DNA of 64,000 nt. Origin: Mycobacterium kubicae. Its GTDB lineage: Bacteria; Actinomycetota; Actinomycetes; Mycobacteriales; Mycobacteriaceae. Positions 42,576-51,127 of this stretch are shown here, piece after piece (the stretch's first letter is position 1; each line of letters starts with the position of its first letter). Location: NCBI RefSeq assembly GCF_015689175.1, contig NZ_CP065047.1, positions 2,418,001 through 2,482,000 on the forward strand, written 5' to 3'. Position numbers and translations under genes: made by a program. The notes beneath the pieces are model-generated. The model had not been told where the DNA came from and made no database searches. It was given only the letters and a program-made list of their open reading frames with translations.

Positions 42576-43511
42576 TTAACCGGCCAACCGTAGCGCGGCC
42601 TGGTGGTCGTGGGTCGGGATGATGGTGACCGCGTGCCTCGCTAAATGCAACCGCTGCAGCGTCCGGTAAGTCTCCTCGCGATCATCGTCCACCAAAAGGC
42701 CCGGATAGCTTGCCTTTTGCCGAACCCTCTCGATTTGCAGCTCGTGCCAGGCCGCGTCGCCGGCGATCAGCACCCAGCCGCCTTCGGTGTGCAGCAGCAC
42801 ACCGATACTGCCCGGAGTATGCCCGGCCAGGTCGACGAGGACGACGGAGTTGTCTCCGAACAGATCTCGGCTCCTGGTGAAGGTGAGCACCGGTGGACCA
42901 TCCAGCTCAAAGGGGACTACGGGTCGATCGCGCAGCGAATCGCGGACACCGCCCACCGGCGCGACACCCCCTGCGCCGATCCACTCCTGTTCGGTGCGGT
43001 GCAGATGCACGGCGAGACCCGGCATGTCGAGCAGCCCGGAGACATGGTCCCAGTGCGCGTGGGTGGGCAGAGCAAAATCCAGCCGCGGCGGTTCCGGAAG
43101 CCGTTGCAGTGCATCGACGGTGGGTATGGTGGCCGCGGGCGGCCGGACCGCCACCCGCAACACGGTGGGTAGTTGCGCGATGGCTCGCTGTTCGGCGTGC
43201 CGGCACACGGCGGGGTCGATGATGAACGACGCTTGCGGATGCTCGACGACAAACGATGTCAGCGAGTTTTCGACCCGCCGAGGAGTGAATACGCCTTCGA
43301 CGATCGCGGCGGTCGGCACCGGCCGGGGAATCTGGGGCAGGGCAGCCACCGTCACGGTGTTGCGGGGTTGCGGCAGTCCCGCGTCGACGACGCTGCGGAT
43401 GAACCGTTCGTCGAGGCGCTTCGGGCGGACCAAGCCGTGCACCAATCCGGCTGCAGCGGCACAGCATTGGAAGACGGTGGGGACGCGGACCCGGTCGGAC
43501 ACTTGAGTCAT
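42576..43511 (-). CDS. Metallo-beta-lactamase-fold hydrolase
   Basis: 311 aa from the ATG at 43511. The zinc-site motif HxHxDH is THAHWDH; further ligands are in DLAGHTPGSIGVLL, IAGDAAW and IPTHDH. The combination resembles quorum-quenching lactonase-like and related MBL hydrolases, but substrate cannot be named. The start overlaps the stop of the upstream PPOX gene by ATGA, so the two are translationally coupled and run from the MerR-type promoter at 43961-43991. Confidence 0.85.
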   Translation of the reverse strand: MTQVSDRVRVPTVFQCCAAAAGLVHGLVRPKRLDERFIRSVVDAGLPQPRNTVTVAALPQIPRPVPTAAIVEGVFTPRRVENSLTSFVVEHPQASFIIDPAVCRHAEQRAIAQLPTVLRVAVRPPAATIPTVDALQRLPEPPRLDFALPTHAHWDHVSGLLDMPGLAVHLHRTEQEWIGAGGVAPVGGVRDSLRDRPVVPFELDGPPVLTFTRSRDLFGDNSVVLVDLAGHTPGSIGVLLHTEGGWVLIAGDAAWHELQIERVRQKASYPGLLVDDDREETYRTLQRLHLARHAVTIIPTHDHQAALRLAG

Positions 43512-43954
43512 GGTAGGTCCACCCGGACGATGACACTGTCCGGCCATACCCCGCGATACCGGGCGCGACGCAACTTCTCACCTATGCACAGGTCCTGGTG
43601 CACGTTGGTCACGCCCGGAACGCTGATCAGCGGGACGATGTTCCACTGCCAGCCGTACCGTTTCCGCAGTATGTCATTGGCGCGCTCAGCCTCCGCGCCG
43701 GCGAGGATCGTCGCCCGGCCCGCTACCTTGGGCGCACTCGGGTGCGCTCGGCCCCGATAGTCGCAGGGAACCAGTTGCACATCGTGGCATGTCTTCAGGC
43801 GCCGGGTTTTCGGGCCGACCTTGGTGCGGAACAGTAGGGTACGGCCGTCGACCGCGAACCAGACCGGGGTGTCCACGGCGGTGCCGTCTCGACGGTACGA
43901 CCGCAGCAGAACGTAGCGCGAGTGGGCAAGTTCATCGAACTCGAGTGAATGCAT
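43508..43954 (-). CDS. PPOX-class flavin/F420-binding oxidoreductase
   Basis: 148 aa; a split-barrel fold of the pyridoxamine-phosphate-oxidase superfamily, most like mycobacterial PPOX-class F420-dependent proteins (RYVLLRSYRRDGTAVDTPVWFAVDGRTLLFRT). Cofactor and substrate are inferred. The ATG at 43954 is preferred over TTG 43969 because the predicted -10 box ends 6 nt upstream of it, which would make the mRNA leaderless; the TTG overlaps the operator. First gene of a two-gene operon with the metallo-hydrolase, divergent from merR. Confidence 0.78.
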   Translation of the reverse strand: MHSLEFDELAHSRYVLLRSYRRDGTAVDTPVWFAVDGRTLLFRTKVGPKTRRLKTCHDVQLVPCDYRGRAHPSAPKVAGRATILAGAEAERANDILRKRYGWQWNIVPLISVPGVTNVHQDLCIGEKLRRARYRGVWPDSVIVRVDLP

Positions 43955-43960
43955 AGCTTC

Positions 43961-43991
43961 AGTGGACAACTTAGAGTTAACTCGAAGTCAA
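43961..43991 (-). promoter_or_regulatory. MerR-type promoter with 19-bp spacer and internal dyad
   Basis: On the minus strand TTGACT (-35, 43991-43986), a 19-nt spacer, and TCCACT (-10, 43966-43961). The spacer region holds a 20-bp dyad ACTTAGAGTT/AACTCGAAGT (43969-43988, one mismatch) with a GTTAAC core. The overlong spacer with central dyad is the classic MerR/SoxR arrangement, in which the regulator untwists the promoter to activate it. It drives the PPOX/metallo-hydrolase operon. Confidence 0.7.
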
Positions 43992-44013
43992 GCCGTCGAT
44001 GAGCGGAGGTGTG

Positions 44014-44403
44014 ATGGCCAGCGGCATGACGATCGGAGAGGTGGCACGCGAAACCGGGGTAGCGGCGACCACGTTGCGCTACTACGAGCAGATCGGTCTG
44101 CTACCGCCTCCATCCCGATTGGGCGGTCAGCGCCGTTACGACGGTTCGGTCCTGGCCCGCCTGGAAGTGATTCGGCTCTGCAAGACTGCCGGGTTCGCCC
44201 TCGAGGAGATTCAGGTGTTGTTCGCCGACGAAGCTCCAGGACGCCCGGCCAGTCGCGCCCTGGCCGAAGCCAAACTCGCCGAAATCGACGCTCAATTGGC
44301 CGCGTTGGCCCGGGCCCGAGCCGTCATCGAGTGGGGGATGCGCTGCACCTGTCCCTCAATCGATGCCTGCACGTGTGGCGTGCACGCCGCAACGCCGGGC
44401 TGA
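44014..44403 (+). CDS. MerR-family transcriptional regulator with C-terminal cysteine cluster
   Basis: 129 aa. The N-terminal winged helix MTIGEVARETGVAATTLRYYEQIGLLPPP is typical MerR, followed by a coiled coil (about 85-115) and a C-terminal effector region RCTCPSIDACTCGVH with four Cys. The Cys spacing suggests a metal or redox signal, but does not match the SoxR or ZntR pattern exactly. The ATG at 44014 has GGAGG 4-5 nt upstream; a start at 43999 would place that sequence inside the gene. Divergent from the PPOX operon whose promoter carries the MerR dyad. Confidence 0.88.
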   Translation: MASGMTIGEVARETGVAATTLRYYEQIGLLPPPSRLGGQRRYDGSVLARLEVIRLCKTAGFALEEIQVLFADEAPGRPASRALAEAKLAEIDAQLAALARARAVIEWGMRCTCPSIDACTCGVHAATPG

Positions 44404-44434
44404 CCGGGACTTTACCCGCGGGCGACACCAGAGT

Positions 44435-44463
44435 TTGATTTTCAGACTCACCCCGGCTAGCGT
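44435..44463 (+). promoter_or_regulatory. Promoter of the aldo/keto reductase gene
   Basis: TTGATT (44435-44440), 17-nt spacer, TAGCGT (44458-44463): a good sigma-A-like promoter just after merR and 52 nt before the AKR start. The leader holds AGTTC-N7-GAACT (44473-44489), a possible operator. Confidence 0.55.
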
Positions 44464-44515
44464 GGCGCCGGTGAGTTCGGATAGTGAACTAACTAGCGGT
44501 GGGAAAGGGGCAGCC

Positions 44516-45523
44516 ATGCGGTACAAGCTTTTCGGGCAACACACCGGTCTTCGGGTCTCCGAGCTCATCCTGGGGACTGGCAACTTCGGCACGCGATGGG
44601 GACATGGGGCCGAACCCGATGAGGCGGGTCGGATCTTTGATGCCTATGCCGACGCCGGCGGCAACTTCATCGACACGGCCAACAGCTACCAATTCGGCCA
44701 ATCAGAGGAAATCCTCGGTGGCCTGCTCACTGGGCGCCGTGACGAGTTTGTGTTGGCCACGAAGTTCACCATGGGCACCAATCCCCAAGCTGGGCTGCTC
44801 GCTACCGGCAATAGCCGTCGTGCCATGGTTACCTCGCTCGAGGCAAGCCTCAAGCGGCTCAAAACAGACCGGATCGACGTGTATTGGCTGCACATGGCCG
44901 ACGGCGTCACGCCCACCGAGGAGATCGTTCGTGGCTTCGACGACTTGGTCCGGGCGGGCAAGATCTTGTACGCGGGCCTGTCGAACTTCCCAGCCTGGCG
45001 TGTGGCACGGGCGGTAACCCTCGCCGAGTTGCGGAGCCTAGCCCCTATCGTCGGACTTCAGCTGGAACACAGTTTGGTCGAGCGAAGCACGGAGTTCGAG
45101 CTGCTCCCGGCGGCCCGCGCCCTTGGCCTCGGCGTCGCGGCGTGGTCTCCGCTGGGTGGCGGAATTTTGACTGGGAAGTACCGTCAGGGTGAGCGGGGAC
45201 GGGCAGAGGGGTTCGGCGGCAGGGTGTTTCAGCCCGAGGACTCGCCGCACCGCACCGCCATCTTGGACGGGCTTCTAACCGTCGCTGATCAGGCCGATCT
45301 GACCCCCAGTGAGGTGGCCATCGCCTGGGTTGCGGCCAAGGGGTCGTTGCCGATCATCGGACCGCGCACCCTGGCACAGCTGAGAAATAATCTCGGCGCG
45401 ACCCAAGTGGTGCTGACCGCCGAACAAGTCGCACACCTCGACGAGGTGAGCGCAGTGTCACGGATCTATCCCTACGGCGTCATCGGTGATTCGGCGCAGG
45501 AGTTGGCCGGGGGCAAAAGCTGA
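44516..45523 (+). CDS. Aldo/keto reductase
   Basis: 335 aa; an NADPH-dependent carbonyl reductase with a TIM barrel. Catalytic tetrad context: FIDTANSYQFG (Asp, Tyr), LATKFT (Lys), YWLHMAD (His). The C-terminal cofactor region is GSLPIIGPRTLAQLRNNL. Closest by eye to the AKR subgroup of YajO/KvbA-like enzymes (EPDEAGRIFDAYADAGGNFIDTANSY). The ATG at 44516 has AAAGGGG upstream; the in-frame extension to 44363 lies in merR. Own promoter at 44435. Substrate unknown, probably aldehydes. Confidence 0.88.
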   Translation: MRYKLFGQHTGLRVSELILGTGNFGTRWGHGAEPDEAGRIFDAYADAGGNFIDTANSYQFGQSEEILGGLLTGRRDEFVLATKFTMGTNPQAGLLATGNSRRAMVTSLEASLKRLKTDRIDVYWLHMADGVTPTEEIVRGFDDLVRAGKILYAGLSNFPAWRVARAVTLAELRSLAPIVGLQLEHSLVERSTEFELLPAARALGLGVAAWSPLGGGILTGKYRQGERGRAEGFGGRVFQPEDSPHRTAILDGLLTVADQADLTPSEVAIAWVAAKGSLPIIGPRTLAQLRNNLGATQVVLTAEQVAHLDEVSAVSRIYPYGVIGDSAQELAGGKS

Positions 45524-45641
45524 CGCGGTCGAAGCCGGCGACCTTCCAGTGGCGTAGCTGATCGCCCACGCAATCAGTGCTCGGCCCGGGTGTCACTACG
45601 CCGGGCGGCAGAGGAACATGTTTTCAACGCTATCTCTCTAT

Positions 45642-45658
45642 CGTTTCCAGTGATACGC
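45642..45658 (+). promoter_or_regulatory. -10 region with candidate TetR operator upstream of the aldehyde dehydrogenase
   Basis: CGTTTCCAGTGATA (45642-45655) overlaps a TACGCT -10 box (45653-45658). The same sequence with two changes lies in reverse at 48130-48143 upstream of the tetR gene in this unit. A repressor bound here would block transcription of the aldehyde dehydrogenase operon. Confidence 0.45.
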
Positions 45659-45722
45659 TGACGGGTGTCACCGCGCCACGGTGCACCTTAAGCATCACAC
45701 CCGCTTTTCGATGGAGGCCGCG

Positions 45723-47174
45723 ATGAAAGTCGTTGAACCCGAGCTCTTTATAGACGGACAGTTTCGTCGCGCTGACGGCGCCGAGCCAGTCATAGAAGCC
45801 GCGACGGAGCTTCTGCTCGGCAAGGGGCCCAGCGCGACGCTCGCCGATGTCGACGACGCCGTTGCCTCGGCGCGCGAGGCGTTGCCTGACTGGAAGGCGA
45901 CGCCGGCGGTCGAGCGAGCCCAGCTGATCGAACGGCTAGCCGACGCCGTGGAGTCGCGCGCCGACCACACCAATGAGCTGTGCACGCGCGAAATCGGCAT
46001 GCCGATCACAATGTCGCGGACCTACAACAGTGCGCTTCCGGTGGCAATACTTCGCTACTATGCCGGGCTGGCGGCGAAGATGGACTCAGAAGAGTTTCGG
46101 CCGAGCCTCACCGGACATACCATTGTGCGCCGCGAGCCGGTCGGCGTCGTCGGCGCCATCGTTCCGTGGAATGTGCCCCAAGTATTGGGCGCGGCGAAGA
46201 TGGGCCCTGCCTTGGCCGCGGGCTGCACCGTGGTCTTGAAGCCGGCACCCGAGACCGCGCTTGACGCAAGGGTATTCGGGGAAGCGGCCGCAGAAGCCGG
46301 ACTGCCGCCCGGAGTACTGAACGTCATTCCCGGTGGCGACGAAGCGGGTGCCTACCTCGTCCGCCACCCGGGCATCGACAAGGTGGCATTCACCGGCTCA
46401 ACGGAGGTTGGGCGTCAAATCGCCGAGACGTGCGGACGGCTCATGCGACCCGTCACCTTGGAGCTCGGTGGAAAATCCGCTGCCATTGTGCTCGATGACG
46501 CTGACTTGGACTTGACCATGCGGGAGCTGCGCATGCTGTCCTTCGGCAACAACGGCCAAATCTGCATCGCCAACTCACGCGTGCTTGCTCCCAAATCGCG
46601 TTACAGCGAGGTCGTAACGGCGCTGGCAGACATGGCGAGCTCCCTGGTCGTCGGGAACCCGCTCGACGACGACGTGGACATCGGCCCGCTGGTCAGTTCA
46701 CGGCAACAGGAGCGGGTGTTGGGTTATATAGAGGCCGGCAAGGCCGAGGGGGCTCGAGTGGTCACCGGCGGCGGCAAGCCGGCAAATCACACACGAGGCT
46801 GGTTCGTCGCGCCGACGGTATTCGCTGATCTGGACAACTCAGCGCGCATCGCCCGCGAGGAGATCTTCGGCCCTGTTGTGTCGGTGATTCCGTATGGGTC
46901 TGATAGTGAGGCGGTCGACATCGCCAACGACTCCGAGTTCGGTCTGGCCGGGACCGTCTTCTCGTCTGACGAGACCCGGGCGACGGAAATCGCCCGCGCG
47001 GTGCAGACCGGAACCATCGGAGTGAACCAATATCAACCGGACATCGATGCGCCATTCGGCGGAGTCAAGGCAAGTGGTGTCGGGCGTGAGTTTGGCCCGG
47101 AAGGGCTCGCCGCTTACCAGACGGTCAAGTCGATTTTCCGGGCCGGCCCGCCGAATAGCATTGGAAGCGAGTGA
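45723..47174 (+). CDS. Aldehyde dehydrogenase (NAD(P)+-dependent)
   Basis: 483 aa from the ATG at 45723, preceded by GGAGG; an extension to 45681 is less likely. Oxidises an aldehyde to its acid. Catalytic Cys in FGNNGQICIANSR, general base Glu in TLELGGKS, cofactor motif FTGSTEVG, and PWNVPQVLGAAKMGPALAAG. EEIFGPVVSVIPY is present near the C-terminus. Its stop overlaps the next gene's GTG (GTGA), so the methyltransferase is coupled to it. The unit aldehyde dehydrogenase-methyltransferase-TetR looks like one regulon. Confidence 0.92.
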   Translation: MKVVEPELFIDGQFRRADGAEPVIEAATELLLGKGPSATLADVDDAVASAREALPDWKATPAVERAQLIERLADAVESRADHTNELCTREIGMPITMSRTYNSALPVAILRYYAGLAAKMDSEEFRPSLTGHTIVRREPVGVVGAIVPWNVPQVLGAAKMGPALAAGCTVVLKPAPETALDARVFGEAAAEAGLPPGVLNVIPGGDEAGAYLVRHPGIDKVAFTGSTEVGRQIAETCGRLMRPVTLELGGKSAAIVLDDADLDLTMRELRMLSFGNNGQICIANSRVLAPKSRYSEVVTALADMASSLVVGNPLDDDVDIGPLVSSRQQERVLGYIEAGKAEGARVVTGGGKPANHTRGWFVAPTVFADLDNSARIAREEIFGPVVSVIPYGSDSEAVDIANDSEFGLAGTVFSSDETRATEIARAVQTGTIGVNQYQPDIDAPFGGVKASGVGREFGPEGLAAYQTVKSIFRAGPPNSIGSE

Positions 47175-48076
47175 CGATGACACGAACGAGCGACGACAGC
47201 TGGGATCTCAAGACCGGTGTCGGTACCACCGCGACCATGGTGGCCGCAGCCAGAGCGGTAGCCAGCAGGCAATCGGACCCGGTAATAGACGATCCGTTTG
47301 CCGAGCTGCTGGTGCGCGCCGTAGATCTCGACCTCTTCACTCAGATCGTCGACGGCACAGTTGATTTCGAGGAGATCGGTGCCGACTGGGCGCCGTGGTT
47401 TTTCGGTATTCGTGGACGCGCCTTCGACGAATTCTTCGGCATGGCCTGCCAAGCCGGGATTCGCCAAGCGGTAATTCTGGCGTCGGGGTTGGATTGCCGC
47501 GCCTACCGGTTGAAGTGGCCGTCGGCAATGTCAGTTTATGAGATCGACCAGCCGGAGGTGATCAACTGGAAACAGGCTATGCTGGCCGATCTCGGTCATA
47601 CGCCGACAGTACGGCACCACCCCGTGGGCATCGATCTACGGCACGATTGGCCGATCGCGTTGCGCGAAGCGGGATTTGACCCCGCGACGCCGACCGCGTG
47701 GATCGCTGAGGGGCTCCTGATCGGCTATCTGCCGCCGTCGGCGCAGAAGCAGATACTCAATTCGGTGACCGCATTGAGCGCCCGCGGCAGTCGCATCGCG
47801 GCCGATCATTTCTGCGGGAGGCACGACATACTGGCCGAATCCCTCAACGACATGCACGAGATCTGCCGACAGCGCGACCCAAACGTCAATCTGCGCGACC
47901 TGACTTTCCCGGGGGGACGCGAAGATCCGGCAGTACACCTGGCCAAGCGCGGCTGGGTCACCCATAACGCCCAGCTGACTGATCTGTTCCGGGTCGCCGG
48001 GCGCCCGGCGCCGGCGAGGGCATCGTGGCCCGCGGCCGTGGAGTTCATGCGCTTTCTCACCGGGATGCTCGCTTGA
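47171..48076 (+). CDS. SAM-dependent methyltransferase of the mycobacterial LCMT-like family
   Basis: 301 aa. A member of the large mycobacterial family of leucine-carboxymethyltransferase-like SAM methyltransferases: N-terminal DDSWDLKTGVGTTATMVAAARA, ASRQSDPVIDDPFAELLV, SAM motif QAVILASGLDCRAYRLKW and VYEIDQPEVINWKQ. Natural substrates of this family are mostly unknown. The GTG at 47171 overlaps the stop of the aldehyde dehydrogenase; an ATG at 47177 would also serve. Confidence 0.9.
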   Translation: MTMTRTSDDSWDLKTGVGTTATMVAAARAVASRQSDPVIDDPFAELLVRAVDLDLFTQIVDGTVDFEEIGADWAPWFFGIRGRAFDEFFGMACQAGIRQAVILASGLDCRAYRLKWPSAMSVYEIDQPEVINWKQAMLADLGHTPTVRHHPVGIDLRHDWPIALREAGFDPATPTAWIAEGLLIGYLPPSAQKQILNSVTALSARGSRIAADHFCGRHDILAESLNDMHEICRQRDPNVNLRDLTFPGGREDPAVHLAKRGWVTHNAQLTDLFRVAGRPAPARASWPAAVEFMRFLTGMLA

Positions 48077-48129
48077 AATCTAGTATGGTCGGCATCGCAT
48101 CAATGGTAGCGACGGAAACTGGATATTGA

Positions 48130-48143
48130 TATCGTTGGAAACG
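48130..48143 (-). promoter_or_regulatory. Candidate TetR operator at the tetR start
   Basis: TATCGTTGGAAACG is the reverse complement of CGTTTCCAACGATA, differing from the site before the aldehyde dehydrogenase at two positions. It touches the GTG start, and GATATT lies just upstream, so binding would block the regulator's own transcription. Confidence 0.4.
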
Positions 48144-48868
48144 TGTTCTCCGGACCCACGGCCGACGACTTACCGGCGCCGCAGGATCCCATACTCCAAG
48201 CGGCCGCCGAGCTGTTGCATACCGGTGGCATCGACGCGCTGTCAACGAGGTCCGTCGCAACTGCGGCGGGCGTCCAGCCACCCGCCATCTACCGCCAGTT
48301 CGGCGGTAAGAAGCGTCTTCTCGATGCTCTGACACTTTTCGTCTTCGACAGGTACATCAGCGAAAACCGACGGCTGATAGCCGCTAGCACCGATCCGCTT
48401 CGCAAACTCGAGCAAATGTGGGAGTTGCACGTGGATTTCGGGCTGACCAATCCGCATTGCTATTTGCGTGCTTATATCCACGCGGAGCACACCAGGTTGT
48501 CATCGTGCGCGGCTCAGTCGTTCGAACTGCTCCGGCACGTGGTCACTGCGCTGGGCAGTCAGGGCCGCCTGCGGTTGAGCGTCGAGCGTGCCGCCGACCT
48601 GATTCGTTCTGCCGCGCGGGGTGTGGTTCTCGCGCTCATCGCGTTACCACCACACGAGCGGGACCTGCAGTTATCCGACACCATGCGAGACAACACTCTG
48701 TCGGCGATCGTCAATGACGAACCGGCCTTGCCGTCAACGCCTTCCGATCTCCCTGGGCGCGCCCTCGCATTGCACGAAAAGCTACGCAGCACTGAGGATT
48801 GCAAGCTCACCCACGCTGAACGAAAGCTGCTGGGTGAATGGTTAGTGCGGCTGGCCGACGAAGCCTAG
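48143..48868 (+). CDS. TetR-family transcriptional regulator
   Basis: 241 aa. N-terminal helix-turn-helix: AAAELLHTGGIDALSTRSVATAAGVQPPAIYRQFGGKKRLLDAL. The C-terminal ligand domain is not assignable to a known effector class. It is clearly paralogous to the TetR at 52315-53073 (shared RSVATAAGVQPP, SVERA, ERDLQLS-type blocks). GTG start at 48143 overlapping a candidate operator. It lies 66 nt after the methyltransferase and probably represses the aldehyde dehydrogenase operon. Confidence 0.88.
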   Translation: MFSGPTADDLPAPQDPILQAAAELLHTGGIDALSTRSVATAAGVQPPAIYRQFGGKKRLLDALTLFVFDRYISENRRLIAASTDPLRKLEQMWELHVDFGLTNPHCYLRAYIHAEHTRLSSCAAQSFELLRHVVTALGSQGRLRLSVERAADLIRSAARGVVLALIALPPHERDLQLSDTMRDNTLSAIVNDEPALPSTPSDLPGRALALHEKLRSTEDCKLTHAERKLLGEWLVRLADEA

Positions 48869-48899
48869 CCAGGTAGTGCTCGAGTGTATTGGCGCAGGA

Positions 48900-49922
48900 T
48901 CAACCTGCCAATTCACGGACAATGTCGGTTGCCGGACCCGTCCTCGCGTGCCGGAATTGTGCGCCGGCCCACAAGGCGATGCCGTGTGGATCGCCCTTGG
49001 CGATCGCGGCCGCCTGCAGCGGCGCGGTGATCATGGCCACCCGGGGGAAGTCGGACACGGCTTGTCCTTCATGCGCTTCGATGAACCGGTTGCGTAACGC
49101 GCGCGCATAGCGTCCGGTGAAGGCACGCGTCAGCACTGTCTCGGTGAAGCAGGGGTCGCGTAGCGCCGCGCGGTACACCGGGTTGGTTCCGGCCTCGTCG
49201 GCCAGCAGCAGCGCGGTTCCCAGTTGCACGGCAGTAGCGCCGGCATCGCGTAACCGCCTTACGTCGTTCGGCGTACCCACGCCTCCGGCCGCGATGACAG
49301 GACAGTCGAAACAGGCGACCAGTGCGGTCACCAGGTCGTCGAGCGGGTCGTCGGGGGGTGTGGCGAGCGCGTCGAAGGTCGCCCGGTGCCCGCCGGCGCT
49401 TGGCCCTTGGGCTACCAGTGCGTCTATTCCTCGGCTCAAGGCGATCACCCCTTCCAGGACCGTGGTGACCGTAGCGACGGTCACAATTCCGGTCCTCGTG
49501 AGGCGGGCGCACAGCTCGCTGGTCGGTAACCCGAAGGTGAACGACACAACTTCCGGGCGCAAGTCACAGACCACCTCCAGCTTTGTGGCCCACTCATCGT
49601 CGTGCGTCCGCGGTTCGCCAAGTGTGACTCCGTAGTGTTCGGCATCCGGCGCCAATGCCGCCGCGAACTCGGCGAGATTTTCCGGACAGCTCGTCGATTG
49701 CTGAGGGGCGAACAAGTTCACACCGATCGGCCCCGACGTGAGCTTCCTCGTCGCAACGATCGCGGCGGCCAACTCGTCTGCGGACATGGAACCGGCGGCC
49801 AAGAATCCGAGACCGCCGGCATTGCTAACCGCCGCGGCTAACAATGGCGTTGTGGGGCCGCCGGCCATCGGTGCGCCGACCACCCGAACGGTCAAGTCGG
49901 CCAGACTGAATCGGTCAAACAC
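48900..49922 (-). CDS. Nitronate monooxygenase family protein
   Basis: 340 aa; an FMN TIM barrel. Motifs: VRVVGAPMAGGPTTPLLAAAVSNAGGLGFLAAG at the N-terminus, ALVAQGPSAGGHRATF with the catalytic-region His, and CPVIAAGGVGTPNDVRRLRDAGATAVQLGTALL for phosphate binding. Related to, but distinct from, the gene at 19321. It lies 21 nt downstream of the nitroreductase on the same strand, so the two flavoenzymes are cotranscribed; both act on nitro-type or related compounds. Confidence 0.88.
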   Translation of the reverse strand: MFDRFSLADLTVRVVGAPMAGGPTTPLLAAAVSNAGGLGFLAAGSMSADELAAAIVATRKLTSGPIGVNLFAPQQSTSCPENLAEFAAALAPDAEHYGVTLGEPRTHDDEWATKLEVVCDLRPEVVSFTFGLPTSELCARLTRTGIVTVATVTTVLEGVIALSRGIDALVAQGPSAGGHRATFDALATPPDDPLDDLVTALVACFDCPVIAAGGVGTPNDVRRLRDAGATAVQLGTALLLADEAGTNPVYRAALRDPCFTETVLTRAFTGRYARALRNRFIEAHEGQAVSDFPRVAMITAPLQAAAIAKGDPHGIALWAGAQFRHARTGPATDIVRELAG

Positions 49923-49943
49923 AACAACCCCTTTGGACGCCCG

Positions 49944-50594
49944 TCACCAGGTGTTCCAATGAGTGAGCTGGGCAGCGGGTATGCGGTTGGCGGGCCGGAA
50001 GTCGACACCTTTGGTGTAGGCGATCGGAAAGAGCCCGCCTTGGGTGTACGTCTCGTGCGGTATGCCCAGAATGTCAGCAGCCCGTTGCTCACCATCGCCG
50101 CCGAGGTGAAACGTCGTCCACACAGATCCGAGCCCGCGCGAACGCAATGCAAGCATGAAGCTCCATATCGCGGGGAGCAACGATCCCCAAAAGGCAGCTC
50201 CGGCCCCAGGAAGGTGGTCAACGTTCTCGGGTCGGCCGTTGAGGCAGGGAATGAGAAGCACCGGGACTTCGTGTAGGTGCTCGCTGAGGTATCTGCCTGA
50301 ACTGACGATCGACGGCATCGATTTGTCGCGTCCGTCGCCATACGGTGATTGCGGTATTGCGTCGATGTATGGTGTCGCGGCCGCTCGGTAGAGTTCGGCG
50401 AGCGCCATCTTCTTCACCGGATCCTCCACGAATACCCATTGCCAGCCTTGAGAATTGCCGCCGGTGGGCGCCTGCAGCGCCAGGTCTAAGCACTCGTAGA
50501 GCACTTCGCGTGGTACGGGCTTATCCAGGTCGAGGCGCTTGCGTACCGCGCGGGTGGTGGTCAGCACTTCGTCGACGGACAGATTCAATGCCAT
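49944..50594 (-). CDS. Nitroreductase-family flavoprotein
   Basis: 216 aa. FMN-binding N-terminus TTTRAVRKRLDLDKPVPREVLYECLDLALQAPTGGNSQGWQW, then GSVWTTFHLGGDGEQRAADILGIP and a C-terminal region typical of NfsA/FRP-like nitroreductases. Likely reduces nitroaromatics, quinones or enones with NAD(P)H. The ATG at 50594 is 6 nt after a TAATCT -10 box, predicting a leaderless mRNA. First gene of an operon with the nitronate monooxygenase. Confidence 0.9.
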   Translation of the reverse strand: MALNLSVDEVLTTTRAVRKRLDLDKPVPREVLYECLDLALQAPTGGNSQGWQWVFVEDPVKKMALAELYRAAATPYIDAIPQSPYGDGRDKSMPSIVSSGRYLSEHLHEVPVLLIPCLNGRPENVDHLPGAGAAFWGSLLPAIWSFMLALRSRGLGSVWTTFHLGGDGEQRAADILGIPHETYTQGGLFPIAYTKGVDFRPANRIPAAQLTHWNTW

Positions 50595-50600
50595 GGCTTG

Positions 50601-50631
50601 AGATTAACGGGCGGTGTTTCCAATGTAAACA
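50601..50631 (-). promoter_or_regulatory. Promoter of the nitroreductase operon with overlapping dyad
   Basis: On the minus strand TTTACA (-35, 50629-50624), 17-nt spacer, TAATCT (-10, 50606-50601): a near-consensus promoter. A dyad TGTTT-N7-AAACA (50615-50631) covers the -35 and part of the spacer. On the plus strand it contains GTTTCCA, also seen in the operators near 45642 and 48143. Confidence 0.6.
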
Positions 50632-50632
50632 G

Positions 50633-51116
50633 ATGAGTGATACCGTCGAAAACATCGCGAGAGAATGGAGCGCCGCGGGGGCACCATGGGGAGCTCATCT
50701 CGCACTCACAGACCTTCTGAGGTTGTCATTCCTTGACCGCCGTCGGCATGTACCGCGGTGGCCACGAGCGGCACTCATAACAGCTACGCCATGGCTCATC
50801 CCTGCTCGCGCATAGACCTCCGGGCATACTGGTGTTGCGGCTATGCAGAAGGTGTTGCGGCTACGGAGATTTGGAGATTTTGATGAGAGGGCGCGCCGCC
50901 GCGCCGATACGTACCCGGCCCGTCCCGCAGGCCAAAATCGGCGTGGGTCATACCAACCGCAGGGCAGGACCTTAACGTGACGGCGCATCAATCAGCTTCA
51001 GGAGTACGTCCGCCGGGTGAGTGGTTTGTTCAAACCGCCACGCGCTCTGATTATCTATCGCCCTTTTCGCCATACCGTCGTGGCATGGAGAAGCGAGACA
51101 TGTTCTGAATGCTAGG
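50633..51116. other. Gap of about 0.5 kb without a supported gene
   Basis: A 60-codon ORF (50633-50815, + strand, starting MSDTVENIAREWSAAGAPWG) faces away from the nitroreductase but lacks a Shine-Dalgarno and a recognisable family. A short direct repeat GGTGTTGCGGCTA occurs twice around 50830-50865. No tRNA, insertion sequence or conserved RNA is seen. It may be a decayed gene. Confidence 0.35.
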
Positions 51117-51127
51117 AGGTTACTGAG

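Noticed and set aside
50633..50815. 60-codon ORF divergent from the nitroreductase
   Set aside because: Open but without a ribosome site, family match or obvious codon bias; mentioned only as part of the gap.
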